Both the position numbers and the translations under genes were made by a program. A stretch of 64,000 bases of DNA from Millisia brevis NBRC 105863 (GTDB lineage: Bacteria; Actinomycetota; Actinomycetes; Mycobacteriales; Mycobacteriaceae): assembly GCF_001552615.1 (NCBI RefSeq), contig NZ_BCRN01000012.1, forward strand, positions 124,001-188,000, in the 5' to 3' direction. Of the stretch, positions 1-8,272 are shown one piece after another (positions within the stretch are counted from its first letter, which is position 1; each line of letters starts with the position of its first letter). The notes below the pieces were generated by a model, which worked only from the letters and a program-made list of their open reading frames with translations, searched no databases and had not been told where the DNA came from.

Positions 1-631
1 TGCGGTGCGAGAGGGTGGCGCGCACCCAGTCGAGCATCCCGCGCACCCTGATGCGGGCCCGCAGCCGCACGACCAGGTACAGCAGGGCGACGCCGGCGGC
101 GACACCCCAGATGCCCACCATGTCCGGGATCGTCAGCAGGTTTCGGTTGATGATGACGGCGCCGTACACACCCAACGAGGCGACCGCCCAGATCAGGTCG
201 CTGACGAAGGCCTCCTCGGGGCGCCCGTCGGCGATCGCGGTGAACCGCAGGATGTCCTGGGTCAGCAGCATCGGAACGGCGAAGGCATAGGCCAGGCCGA
301 CCAACGGCTCGGCCAGGATCCAGGAGATGACGAAGGCGACCGCGCCGACCACCAGGCCGATCAGCAGCGCCATCCACAGCGCATAGTCGGACTCCTCGGC
401 GATCTCCTCGCGGGGTCTGCCCGACATCAGCAGAAGCGGTGAGCCGAGGAAGCCGCGCACGCAGCTGAGCGCGGCGATGATGATCGACATGACCAGCACC
501 GCGGCACCGAAGGCCTCCGCAGACGAGGCCGCGGCCATCGCGAGCAGGATCACCGCGTTGCTGACCGAGGACAGCACCTGATCACCCGTGCTCGCGATCA
601 TTCGCCAGCCACGAGCCGCCACGCCGCTCAC
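1..631 (-). CDS. Polysaccharide flippase-like membrane protein (3' end cut by window edge)
   Basis: My own reverse-strand translation gives an open frame of 210 codons from a GTG at 631 that runs off the left edge, so the C-terminus is missing. It begins VSGVAARGWRMIASTGDQ and holds about five hydrophobic stretches (for example around AVILLAMAAA, VLVMSIIIAAL, ALLIGLVVGAVAF) separated by short charged loops such as SGRPREEIAEES. This layout matches the N-terminal half of Wzx-type oligosaccharide flippases, and the neighbours (acetyltransferase, GT4) support that. It also resembles the complete Wzx-like protein at 24496-25698. An in-frame ATG at 601 is an alternative start. The family call is an inference from topology and context. 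Confidence 0.6.
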   Translation of the reverse strand, partial: MSGVAARGWRMIASTGDQVLSSVSNAVILLAMAAASSAEAFGAAVLVMSIIIAALSCVRGFLGSPLLLMSGRPREEIAEESDYALWMALLIGLVVGAVAFVISWILAEPLVGLAYAFAVPMLLTQDILRFTAIADGRPEEAFVSDLIWAVASLGVYGAVIINRNLLTIPDMVGIWGVAAGVALLYLVVRLRARIRVRGMLDWVRATLSHR

Positions 632-706
632 CGCCCTTCGATGCTCTCGTCTTCACGCGCGCGTACGCGTGGAGTCGGCACCCCCGACGATGCGTCCCCG
701 ATAGCT

Positions 707-721
707 GTTACGGTCCGTAAC
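707..721. promoter_or_regulatory. 15-bp perfect palindrome, candidate operator
   Basis: GTTACGG-T-CCGTAAC is a perfect inverted repeat with a one-base centre. It lies about 75 bp upstream of the flippase-like gene that starts at 631 and downstream of the gene ending at 839. Such a site could bind a dimeric TetR- or GntR-type regulator of the leftward gene. No regulator gene is present in the window, so this is only a candidate. The rest of 632-838 shows no gene. Confidence 0.35.
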
Positions 722-838
722 GGCCTGCATCACTGAACCCGGAACAGTCTAGCGGACCGGTTTTGTGGGCGCGGTACGTCATGCGACCCGAAAGGAGGGT
801 GCGATCCGAACCGGGATCGTCCCGATCACCGGTTTTTG

Positions 839-2128
839 TTACGCAACGTCCTCCGTCGGCAATCCGACCTGCCGATACGGGAACGAGTCGATGGACACGA
901 TGCGTGTGTCGAGGCTCACCTCGACCGCCTTCAGCGCGTCGTGGACCCGGTCGACGGTGATCTCCGAACCGAGATAGCCGAAGGTCATATCGGAGACCCC
1001 GGCGGTCTCGCGGGTGTTGATCGTCAGCCGGTGCGGGACCGGCGCCATCATCCCCGCCATTCGGGGGATACCGCCGGTGTCGTCGGTGGTGTCCTGTCCC
1101 TCCGGCAGCCGCACATGGGAGCAACTGGTGGTCAGCCGATCCCCGGCCGACGGGTCGCCCACCGGCCGACCCCGCAGCTTCGCTCGGGCCGCGATCACCG
1201 ACCCCGCGACGATGCCGGCGGCGACCCGCACCAGGCTCTCGCCGCTGCGCACCCGCCGCGCCAGATCGGCGGCCAACTCGTTCGGATCGTCGACCCGCGG
1301 ATCGGTGGTGAACGAGATCGGCCCGATCGCGTTGCCGGCGCGGCCGGCGAGCAGTGGCGAGTAGGGGCGCAGGTCGGTCAGGATGCTGTGCTGCACCTCG
1401 GGCGGCAGGTCGAGGGCGGTCAACAGGTGCGCGAAGAACGGGATCGACGGCAGTCGCCCGCTGCGACTGCTCGGCGGGGCCAGCACCCGCGCGAAGAGCA
1501 CCCAACCCCCGGTGACCGCGGGTTCGTCGGCCGCGGTATGCCCGTCGTCGCGGCCCAGACGTCCGCCGGCGGTTCGCGCGCCGAGTCGGCGCACCGCGGC
1601 GAGGGTCTCGCGGGGATGGCCGGCGGCCAATCGCGTCGCGGCCGCCACGATCCGCGCGGATCCGACCCGCTCGTCGTCCGGCAGCAGAGCGGGCGCCAAC
1701 TCCGGGTCCCGCCCGGACAACTCCAGCCAGAGTCGGCGGGTGATCGGGTAGATCGTCGCCTCGTCCCCGAACTTGTGCGAGTAATTCACCGCCAACGAGT
1801 TCTCCGCGACCACCAACAGGATCTCGTCGGAGTCGCGTCGACCCAGGGAGCCGAACCAGTTGTAGATGCGCGCGGCGTGCGCGGCGTCGTCGTCGATGCG
1901 GATCAGCGGCCAGTCCGCGGCGGGCTGGTGCGGATCGGGTTCGATCGGCGTGCCCGCGCGGGTGGCAAGCAGAATCCGCACGCGCGGTCGGTAACGTCCG
2001 GTGAAGCAGTGGTCCACCCACCGCGTGACCACCTCCGGGACCCGCGAGGCGGCTACCGCTCCGAACGTTGCCTGGATATGCCAGCAGTAGGCGTCTTCCC
2101 AGCGGTCCCGGCCCATATCGATCACCAT
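839..2128 (-). CDS. HxxxD acyltransferase-like protein (condensation / WS-DGAT fold)
   Basis: The 429-aa protein has the layout of the CoA-dependent acyltransferase superfamily, which includes NRPS condensation domains, PapA proteins and WS/DGATs. A SHKFGDE segment at about residues 116-122 supplies the HxxxD pair that forms the catalytic motif in this superfamily, though the usual HHxxxDG context is degenerate. A late segment (MTFGYLGSEIT) sits where related enzymes have the second half of the substrate tunnel. It begins with ATG at 2128 and is divergent from the acetyltransferase gene. A role in acylating a glycan or the NRPS product is an inference. It may also be a non-catalytic relative. 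Confidence 0.5.
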   Translation of the reverse strand: MVIDMGRDRWEDAYCWHIQATFGAVAASRVPEVVTRWVDHCFTGRYRPRVRILLATRAGTPIEPDPHQPAADWPLIRIDDDAAHAARIYNWFGSLGRRDSDEILLVVAENSLAVNYSHKFGDEATIYPITRRLWLELSGRDPELAPALLPDDERVGSARIVAAATRLAAGHPRETLAAVRRLGARTAGGRLGRDDGHTAADEPAVTGGWVLFARVLAPPSSRSGRLPSIPFFAHLLTALDLPPEVQHSILTDLRPYSPLLAGRAGNAIGPISFTTDPRVDDPNELAADLARRVRSGESLVRVAAGIVAGSVIAARAKLRGRPVGDPSAGDRLTTSCSHVRLPEGQDTTDDTGGIPRMAGMMAPVPHRLTINTRETAGVSDMTFGYLGSEITVDRVHDALKAVEVSLDTRIVSIDSFPYRQVGLPTEDVA

Positions 2129-2231
2129 TCCCCCGAGTTGGCGTTGAAAATTATCCTATCGTTCCGGATCTCCATCGCTGTCACGGGCTCCACCGCTACT
2201 TCCGGCGCGGTACCGTGCAACTGGACGGTTT

Positions 2232-2927
2232 TTGTTCGACCCGCTCGCCGCTCTCGACCCGCTTCCCTCGATACGGAGGAACGTCATCATCGCCTCGCAG
2301 GATCAGCCCCGGTCTTCCCTCGGCTCGGCGGCGCCGCCGGCAACCCCCGCGACGTCGGGCGCCGGGTCCGGTCGCTCATCGACGGTACGCCCGGCCCGCA
2401 GGTCGCTGGCCGGATTCACCGGCGCGGGATACGACAAGGGCCGCCCGGTTCACATCCAGGCGCTGTGGCTGGCGGTATCGGGACTGGTCCTGACCCGCTG
2501 GTGGTGCCCCGGCCGCGTGCGGGTGGCCATCCTGCGGGCCTTCGGCGCCACGATCGCCGACAACGTGCTGATCCGGCACCGGGTACGGATCCACTGGCCC
2601 TGGAAGCTGACCGTCGGCGCCGACACCTGGATCGGTGAGGACACCTGGATCCTCAACCTCGAACCGGTGACGATCGGCTCGGATGTGTGCATCTCGCAGG
2701 CGGTGCTGCTGTGCACCGGCAGCCACGATCGCCGCTCACCCACCTTCGAATTCGACAACGCGCCGATCGTCATCGAGGACGGCGCCTGGGTCGCCGCGCG
2801 CGCGACCGTGCTGCGCGGCGTCACCGTCGGGACGGACGCGGTCGTCGGTGCGACCGCGCTGGTCACCGCCGACGTTCCGGCCGGTACCACCGTGCTCGCG
2901 CCGCGCGCGGGCGAGGTCGGCCGGTGA
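2232..2927 (+). CDS. WcaF-family hexapeptide-repeat acetyltransferase
   Basis: This is a left-handed beta-helix O-acetyltransferase of the WcaF (colanic acid acetyltransferase) type, which moves acetyl from acetyl-CoA to a sugar in the cytoplasm. The motif GFTGAGYDKGRP near residue 62 is typical of WcaF-like proteins, and imperfect hexapeptide repeats run from about residue 100 to the end (IGEDTWILN, VTIGSDVCIS, VLRGVTVGTDAVVGA). A catalytic His is likely in CTGSHD. Start choice is difficult: the only in-frame conventional codon upstream is the TTG at 2232, whereas a strong Shine-Dalgarno GGAGG at 2275-2279 sits six bases before an ATC codon at 2286. The stop overlaps the next start (GTGA). 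Confidence 0.8.
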   Translation: MFDPLAALDPLPSIRRNVIIASQDQPRSSLGSAAPPATPATSGAGSGRSSTVRPARRSLAGFTGAGYDKGRPVHIQALWLAVSGLVLTRWWCPGRVRVAILRAFGATIADNVLIRHRVRIHWPWKLTVGADTWIGEDTWILNLEPVTIGSDVCISQAVLLCTGSHDRRSPTFEFDNAPIVIEDGAWVAARATVLRGVTVGTDAVVGATALVTADVPAGTTVLAPRAGEVGR

Positions 2928-4090
2928 CCGCGAACCCCGACCGCCTGCGCATCCTGCAGATCGTCACCCTGATCAGCCCGGACGCTGCCTACGGCGGCCC
3001 GGAGCGGGTCGCGTTCAACCAGACCGCCGCCCTGACCCGGCTGGGGCATGCGGCCACCGTCGCCGCGGCGGTCCGCGGCTACGACGCCGCCCATCCCGCG
3101 CCCACCGAACGCGACGGGGTACCGATCGCCGGCTTCCGCGCGGTGACCGCGCTACCCGGTATCGGCTTCGCGGGCCTGTCGGCTCCCGGCATGGTCGCCT
3201 GGTTCCTGCGCCGGCGCCGGGACTTCGACGTCGTCCACGTGCACGTAGCGCGCGACCTCGTCACGCTGCCGATCGGGACGGCAGCCGCCGCGGCGGGGCT
3301 TCCGGTCGTCCTGCAATCCCACGGGATGATCGACCCGTCCGACAAGCTTGCCGCCAAGCCGCTCGACCGGATGTTGACCCTGCCGCTGCTGCGGCGGGCG
3401 CATCGGATCCTGTACCTCAACGACACCGAGCACGCGAACCTGATCGCGGTCGCCGGTCCCGATCTGCCCTATACCCATCTGATCAACGGGGTGACCCCGG
3501 ACCAGCCCGCCGACCCCGGCCGCGCGGATGTCGTGCCCGAGGTGGTCATGCTCTGCCGCATGCACGCGCGCAAGCGGCCGACGGCCTTCGTCGAGGCGGC
3601 GGTGGCGCTGCTGCGCTCCGGAGCCAGGGCACGGTTCACCCTGATCGGCCCGGACGAAGGCGAGATGGACGCCGTCCAGCGGATGATCGACGCCTCGGGA
3701 TTCGGCGACGCGATCACCTGGATCGGCGCGCTCGAGCAGACCGCGACCGCCGCTCGGATGCGCGAGGCCGCCGTATACGTGCTGCCGTCGGTGGACGAGC
3801 CGTATCCGATGTCGGTGCTCGAGGCGATGTCGGTCGGGCTGCCGGTGGTGGTCCTCGACGACAACGGCCTGGCCCCCACGGTGGCGCGGTACGGCGGCGG
3901 CCTGGTGGTCGATCGGTCGATCGAGGCCCTGACCGATGCGATCGGCACCCTGCTGGCCGACGCACCGATGCGGGCCCGGATGGGAGCGGCCGCCCGAGAG
4001 GCGATCGTGGAGACCCATTCGATCGACGCGGTGGCGGCACGGCTCGCCGACGTCTACCGATCCGCGGTCGTGGAGCCCGTTCGACGGTGA
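2924..4090 (+). CDS. Glycosyltransferase family 4
   Basis: The 388-aa GT-B enzyme transfers a sugar from a nucleotide donor during surface glycan assembly. The N-terminal Rossmann half starts RILQIVTLISPDAAYGGPE, with the glycine-rich acceptor loop, then DVVHVHVARDL. The C-terminal GT4 donor domain shows EPYPMSVLEAMSVGLPVV, the conserved E-x7-E type motif that binds the nucleotide sugar. The GTG start at 2924 overlaps the acetyltransferase stop by four bases, and the stop overlaps the next gene in the same way, so these three genes form one translationally coupled operon. Donor and acceptor cannot be told from sequence. Confidence 0.88.
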   Translation: MTANPDRLRILQIVTLISPDAAYGGPERVAFNQTAALTRLGHAATVAAAVRGYDAAHPAPTERDGVPIAGFRAVTALPGIGFAGLSAPGMVAWFLRRRRDFDVVHVHVARDLVTLPIGTAAAAAGLPVVLQSHGMIDPSDKLAAKPLDRMLTLPLLRRAHRILYLNDTEHANLIAVAGPDLPYTHLINGVTPDQPADPGRADVVPEVVMLCRMHARKRPTAFVEAAVALLRSGARARFTLIGPDEGEMDAVQRMIDASGFGDAITWIGALEQTATAARMREAAVYVLPSVDEPYPMSVLEAMSVGLPVVVLDDNGLAPTVARYGGGLVVDRSIEALTDAIGTLLADAPMRARMGAAAREAIVETHSIDAVAARLADVYRSAVVEPVRR

Positions 4091-4659
4091 TCAACGGGGT
4101 CTACAACCGGTCGGACGCGCTCCGATCGTTGCGCCTGCTGCGGCGCCTGATGGCCGGCATCGTGATTCTCGCGCTGATCGCGGCGGCCGGCTGGCCGGTC
4201 TACGTCGATCCGCCCCGCGACCAGTTGCACCCGGTCGACGCGATCGTCGTGCTCGGCGGCGCGCACGACGGCCGGGAGCAGTACGGCCTGCAGTTGGCGG
4301 AACAGGGCCTGGCGCCCCAGGTGGTGTTCACCGACGCCTATCCGCCGAGTGACCAGTTCATGCGCGGAATCTGCGACGGCGAGTACAGCTTTCGCGTCAG
4401 CTGCTTCCGGCCGGTGCCGTACCAAACCCGGGGCGAGGGCCGCGAGATCGCCCGACGCGCCGCGGCGGAGGGATGGACGTCGATCATCGCGATCACCTTC
4501 CTCCCGCACACGGAGCGCGCCCGTCACATCCTCGAGAAGTGCTGGGACGGCGAGATTCTGATGGCGCCGAGCCCCACCGACATTCCGCCGGGGATCTGGG
4601 CGGTCAACTACGTGTACCAGACCGCCGGGTATCTGCGGTCGGCGCTGGAGGGCTGCTGA
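4087..4659 (+). CDS. DUF218 (YdcF/ElyC/SanA-like) membrane-anchored protein
   Basis: The 190-aa protein has one N-terminal membrane segment (about residues 19-38, LMAGIVILALIAAAGWPVYV) followed by a DUF218 domain: VDAIVVLGGAHDGREQYGL, a helix with LAEQG, and GEGREIARRAAAEGW. DUF218 proteins (YdcF, SanA, ElyC) act in envelope biogenesis, with ElyC linked to lipid-carrier use; the reaction is unproven. The start is GTG at 4087, overlapping the GT4 stop by four bases. It has a paralogue at 9837-10439 that shares the VDAIVVLGGxHDGREQYG signature. It lacks most of the longer DUF218 C-terminal region seen in ElyC. Confidence 0.8.
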   Translation: MINGVYNRSDALRSLRLLRRLMAGIVILALIAAAGWPVYVDPPRDQLHPVDAIVVLGGAHDGREQYGLQLAEQGLAPQVVFTDAYPPSDQFMRGICDGEYSFRVSCFRPVPYQTRGEGREIARRAAAEGWTSIIAITFLPHTERARHILEKCWDGEILMAPSPTDIPPGIWAVNYVYQTAGYLRSALEGC

Positions 4660-4680
4660 GCCGATCCCAGCGGGGTGCCC

Positions 4681-4729
4681 CACGGTGGGATCACCCGGCG
4701 GTGTGGGATCGCCCGGCGGTCCCACCGTG
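4681..4729. terminator. Inverted repeat between convergent genes, likely bidirectional terminator
   Basis: Arms CACGGTGGGA (4681-4690) and TCCCACCGTG (4720-4729) are perfect complements. The interior carries a tandem near-duplicate of GTGTGGGATCGCCCGGCGG. The site lies between the 3' ends of the DUF218 gene (4659) and the Hsp70-like gene (4742). There is no T-run, as is usual in high-GC actinobacteria. Confidence 0.5.
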
Positions 4730-4741
4730 CGGTCCGCCCGA

Positions 4742-7366
4742 TCAGCCGGGCAGCTGCGGCAGCTGGATGGGCGGCAGGGTCGGCACCACGATCGGCGGCA
4801 GGCCGGGGATCTCGATGACCGGTGCCGGCGGCGGAGCCGGAGCGGGCGGGACGTAGACCGGCGGCGGCGTATAGGCCGGTGCCTGGGTGTAGACCGGCGC
4901 GGGCTCGGGCTCGGGAGCGGGCGGAGGCGGAGGCGCCTCGGTCGTCGTGGTGACCACGAGCGTGGTGGTCTCCCCGGTGGTCGATGCGCTGCCGACGGTC
5001 GTCTCCTGCTCGGTCACCGCGGTTGCGGTCTGCTCCGGCGACCGATTGCCGGTGTCGCCGAAGGCCAAACCGATCGCGGTCGCCGCGGCCAGAGCACCGA
5101 CGACGACGGTCGCCGCGTGGATTTTGCGGCGTCCGGTGCGCTTGCGGACGCCGAGGTCCGGAGTCGACAACCAGTCGGGATGCTCGGCGCCGGCAGCGCG
5201 GCGCGGGCCCCCTTCCGGTTCGCCGCCCGTCTCGGCAGTCGGGTCCCACGCCGACGCGGGCGGCTCGCCGCCCGACCCCGGATCGGCCGGGCCCATCGAC
5301 GGCTCGCCGGCCGGTCCGAAGTCGATCGGATGTGCGGCCGCCATCGCCTCGACGCCCACCGGATCCCAGGAGCCGCGGCCGCCCGGTTCCCCGACGTCGG
5401 ATCGGCTCGGATCGGAGGGCACCGGCAGGTAGGCGGTCGGGTCGGCATCGGTCGCCGCCGCGCCGCGCACATCGGGCACCTCGGCATCCGGGTCGCGATA
5501 GGGACCGTCATAGCCGTAATCGGGGGCGACGACGAGGGCGGTCGTGCCGGGCTGCTCGGTCGGCGTCGCGTCGCCGTCGGCGGGCGCATCGGCCGAACGC
5601 GGCGGTCCGAGCCGCACCGGTGGCGGCGGCAGAACGACCGGCGGTACCGGCACCGGGCCGAGGCCGTGCAATCCGTTGGTCTGCCCGGCCTGCCCGGTCG
5701 ACCGGGATTGCGTGGACGGGCCCGCGTCGGGCGGCCGGATCGCTTCGGTCTGTCGGCTCGCGGCCTGGCTGTACGAGTCGGGCCGGCTGTGCGGGTCGGG
5801 CTGGGCGTACGGGCCCGATGGGGCGTTGCGGTCCGAGTGGGCATACGGATCGGACGCGGCGTTGCGGTCCGAGCGGACGTACGGGTCCGATTGGGCGTAC
5901 GGATCGGGCTGCCGGTAGGCGTCTGCGGGGCGATAGGCCTCGGGGCGGCTGTACGTGCGGGGATTGCCGTACGTCTCGGGACGAGCGGAGGCGTCGGAGC
6001 GGGCGTAAGTCTCGTCCCGACGGACGTCGGCGTCGTCGGTCGCCTCGGCCCGCGACGGCGGCGGGAAGGTCCCGGCGGCAAAGGCCGCGGCGCCCCGGCC
6101 GAGATCGTCGACCGGCAGCGGTTGGCCGCCGCGCGCGTCGGGCTCCCGCATCGTCCGGTCGCCATCGGTCGACCGGCCGGCCGCGTCGTCGGCCACACGG
6201 GAGCGAGCATCGTCAGCCGCACGGGCACGAGGGTCGTCGGCCACACGGGCACGGGCGTCGTCGGGCGCACCATTGCGCGCGGGCAGGCCGGAGTCGTCCG
6301 CCGGGTGGGCGTGGTGATCGGCCGGGGGGCCGACCGGCGCCGATCCGTTGGGGGCGCCCATCGCGCTGACCGGACGCGCCTCGCCGAGACCGGTCGCGCG
6401 GGGTCCCTCGTGCACTCCGGCGCCGGAGGCGGCGGTGCCCGCACCCGGCGAGACGATCGGCGGGGGCGGGAACGGGGCGGGCGAACGCTGAGCCGCGGCG
6501 GGGGCGCCGACCCGATAGGGGTTGGTCACCGGAGCCGCCAACAACGACGCGCCGCGGGCGACGACCAGTTCGGGTTCGGCCGGCATCACGATCGGGATGC
6601 CGAGCCAGTTCGACAGGGTCGCGTGAACGAGCGGGATACGACCGCCGCCGCCGATGACCGCGACGTTGTCGACGTCGCGCGGCACGCTTTCGATCAGTCG
6701 CTTGGTCAGGCGGGCGGTGCGCTCGATCGGAACGGCGAGGATCGCCTCGAGCGTCTCGCGCGAGAGCAGCACCAGGCCGGCCGGGCCCGGCACGCAGACC
6801 GCGCCGCTCGACGAGAGCTGTTCCTTGGCCTGGCGGCACCGCACCTCGAGCTCGTGCAGCGCGGCGGCGTCGAGGGGGCCGGTCTGCTTCGCGAGCTGTT
6901 CGTCACGGATCAGCCGGTCGAAGCGGTCGCCGTGGACCTCGGTGCTGCGCTCGGCGGCCAGCACACGCCCATCGGCGCTGTCGACGATGCGCACCGAGGT
7001 GCCGGAGGCGCCCAGGTCGTAGAGGGCGATCAGGCCGGCCGGCTCGATGCGTCCGGAGGTATGCAGATGGTGGAGCGCAGCGGCGGATTCCGGGATCAGT
7101 CGGTAGTTGGTGATCCGGCGCCGAGCGAGAGCACGCTGCAGTCCGGCGGCCTGACGGTCGTCCCGATAGGCCACACCGATCGAGTGCGGGGAATCCCCCT
7201 CGACCACGGCGACGATCGCGTCCGCCGCGACCTCCTCGGGCGCGGCGTTGCCCACCGGCACGGACCGGAACTGAAAGGGACCGTCCGCGTGAACCGCACT
7301 GTCGAACGCCGGCCGGGCCATGCGAACAGCACTGGCCCCCACCGACACACCGAGTATCGAGTTCAT
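4742..7366 (-). CDS. Hsp70-like ATPase domain fused to a disordered linker, membrane segment and proline-rich tail
   Basis: An 874-aa protein. Residues 1-300 resemble the Hsp70/actin ATPase fold: phosphate-2-like YDLGASGTSVRIV and adenosine-motif-like VAVIGGGGRIPLV. The phosphate-1 loop is altered, reading GVSVGASAV where DnaK has IGIDLGTT. No DnaK peptide-binding domain follows. Instead there is a long low-complexity linker (about 310-745) rich in D, P, R and S with repeats such as SDPYAHSDRNAP, then one membrane segment (about 752-772), a Thr-rich stretch and a proline tail ending PPIQLPQLPG. Comparable Hsp70-family proteins with membrane segments occur in actinobacteria; their role is unknown. 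ATG start at 7366. Confidence 0.75.
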   Translation of the reverse strand: MNSILGVSVGASAVRMARPAFDSAVHADGPFQFRSVPVGNAAPEEVAADAIVAVVEGDSPHSIGVAYRDDRQAAGLQRALARRRITNYRLIPESAAALHHLHTSGRIEPAGLIALYDLGASGTSVRIVDSADGRVLAAERSTEVHGDRFDRLIRDEQLAKQTGPLDAAALHELEVRCRQAKEQLSSSGAVCVPGPAGLVLLSRETLEAILAVPIERTARLTKRLIESVPRDVDNVAVIGGGGRIPLVHATLSNWLGIPIVMPAEPELVVARGASLLAAPVTNPYRVGAPAAAQRSPAPFPPPPIVSPGAGTAASGAGVHEGPRATGLGEARPVSAMGAPNGSAPVGPPADHHAHPADDSGLPARNGAPDDARARVADDPRARAADDARSRVADDAAGRSTDGDRTMREPDARGGQPLPVDDLGRGAAAFAAGTFPPPSRAEATDDADVRRDETYARSDASARPETYGNPRTYSRPEAYRPADAYRQPDPYAQSDPYVRSDRNAASDPYAHSDRNAPSGPYAQPDPHSRPDSYSQAASRQTEAIRPPDAGPSTQSRSTGQAGQTNGLHGLGPVPVPPVVLPPPPVRLGPPRSADAPADGDATPTEQPGTTALVVAPDYGYDGPYRDPDAEVPDVRGAAATDADPTAYLPVPSDPSRSDVGEPGGRGSWDPVGVEAMAAAHPIDFGPAGEPSMGPADPGSGGEPPASAWDPTAETGGEPEGGPRRAAGAEHPDWLSTPDLGVRKRTGRRKIHAATVVVGALAAATAIGLAFGDTGNRSPEQTATAVTEQETTVGSASTTGETTTLVVTTTTEAPPPPPAPEPEPAPVYTQAPAYTPPPVYVPPAPAPPPAPVIEIPGLPPIVVPTLPPIQLPQLPG

Positions 7367-7743
7367 GCCTCGTCCACCATTACTTCCCGCCCCCTACCGA
7401 GTGCCGTGCAGCTCAGCCGGTCCGAGTATCGGCACCGCGCCCGCCGACGACATTCGGCAGATCCCTCCCGACTACCGTCCCCGCACGGGACCGAGCAGTT
7501 CGGACCGTTCCGTCCCGGACGGGAGTACAACGGGATAGTAACGACAGCCGGCCGGATCCGTCACCGTCCGGCGCGTTCCGATGCCCGGGTGTGGCTGACG
7601 GCGGCCCCGTCGCGACGGCTCTGCCAGGCACGACGCCCGACGATGTGACATCTTCGCGCACCGGAAAACCCCCGTACCGGTCGGTGTGCCGTAGGTCGCA
7701 CCGGACCGGGCGGCGGCGACCCGACCGGCCTAGACTCCCGCCC
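7367..7743. promoter_or_regulatory. Divergent intergenic region (no gene)
   Basis: This 377-bp stretch separates the leftward Hsp70-like gene from the rightward phosphatase gene and must hold promoters for both. I see no convincing coding sequence, repeat or conserved operator in it. Reading frames that cross it are continuations of antisense frames in the flanking genes. Confidence 0.4.
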
Positions 7744-8265
7744 ATGTACGACGCCCCCAAACATCTCGTGTTCGTGTGCACGGGAAATATCTGTCGCTCG
7801 CCGCTGGCCGAGCGATTGGCGCTGGCCTGGGCCGCGCAGGAGGGGCTTCCCTTGACCGCCGAGAGCGCCGGGACCCGCGCGGTGGTCGGTCACGCCATGG
7901 AATCGCAGGCCGCGCGCGTCCTGCTGGACCTGGGCGGCGACCCGAACGGGTTCGTCGCCCGCCGGTTGACGCCGCCGATCGCGTCGGCCGGCGATTTGGT
8001 TCTGACGATGACGCGCAGCCATCGGGACAAGATCCTCGAGATGGCGCCGCGCCAATTGCATCGCACGTTCACGCTCGTCGAGGCCGCTCGACTCCTGGAG
8101 GTCACCGGCGAGTCCGATCCGGCCCAGTGGAGCCGCGTACGTAATACCGTCGCCCGCGAAGACCTCGACGTTCCCGATCCGATCGGAATGCCCATGGACG
8201 TTTTTGTGGATGTCGGCACGCTGATCGCCGAGACGCTGATCCCGGTGCTCTCGGCGTGGCGGTGA
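7744..8265 (+). CDS. Low-molecular-weight protein-tyrosine phosphatase (Wzb type)
   Basis: The 173-aa cytoplasmic enzyme carries the N-terminal phosphate loop CTGNICRS (C-x5-R-S), with the nucleophile Cys near residue 13, and a later DVPDPIG segment whose Asp can act as general acid. Length and motif order fit the family. In capsule systems such enzymes dephosphorylate a Wzc-type tyrosine kinase. No such kinase is present in this window, so the substrate is unknown. ATG at 7744 is chosen because homology begins right there (HLVFVCTGN). The next gene follows after seven bases. Confidence 0.88.
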   Translation: MYDAPKHLVFVCTGNICRSPLAERLALAWAAQEGLPLTAESAGTRAVVGHAMESQAARVLLDLGGDPNGFVARRLTPPIASAGDLVLTMTRSHRDKILEMAPRQLHRTFTLVEAARLLEVTGESDPAQWSRVRNTVAREDLDVPDPIGMPMDVFVDVGTLIAETLIPVLSAWR

Positions 8266-8272
8266 CGGCGTC

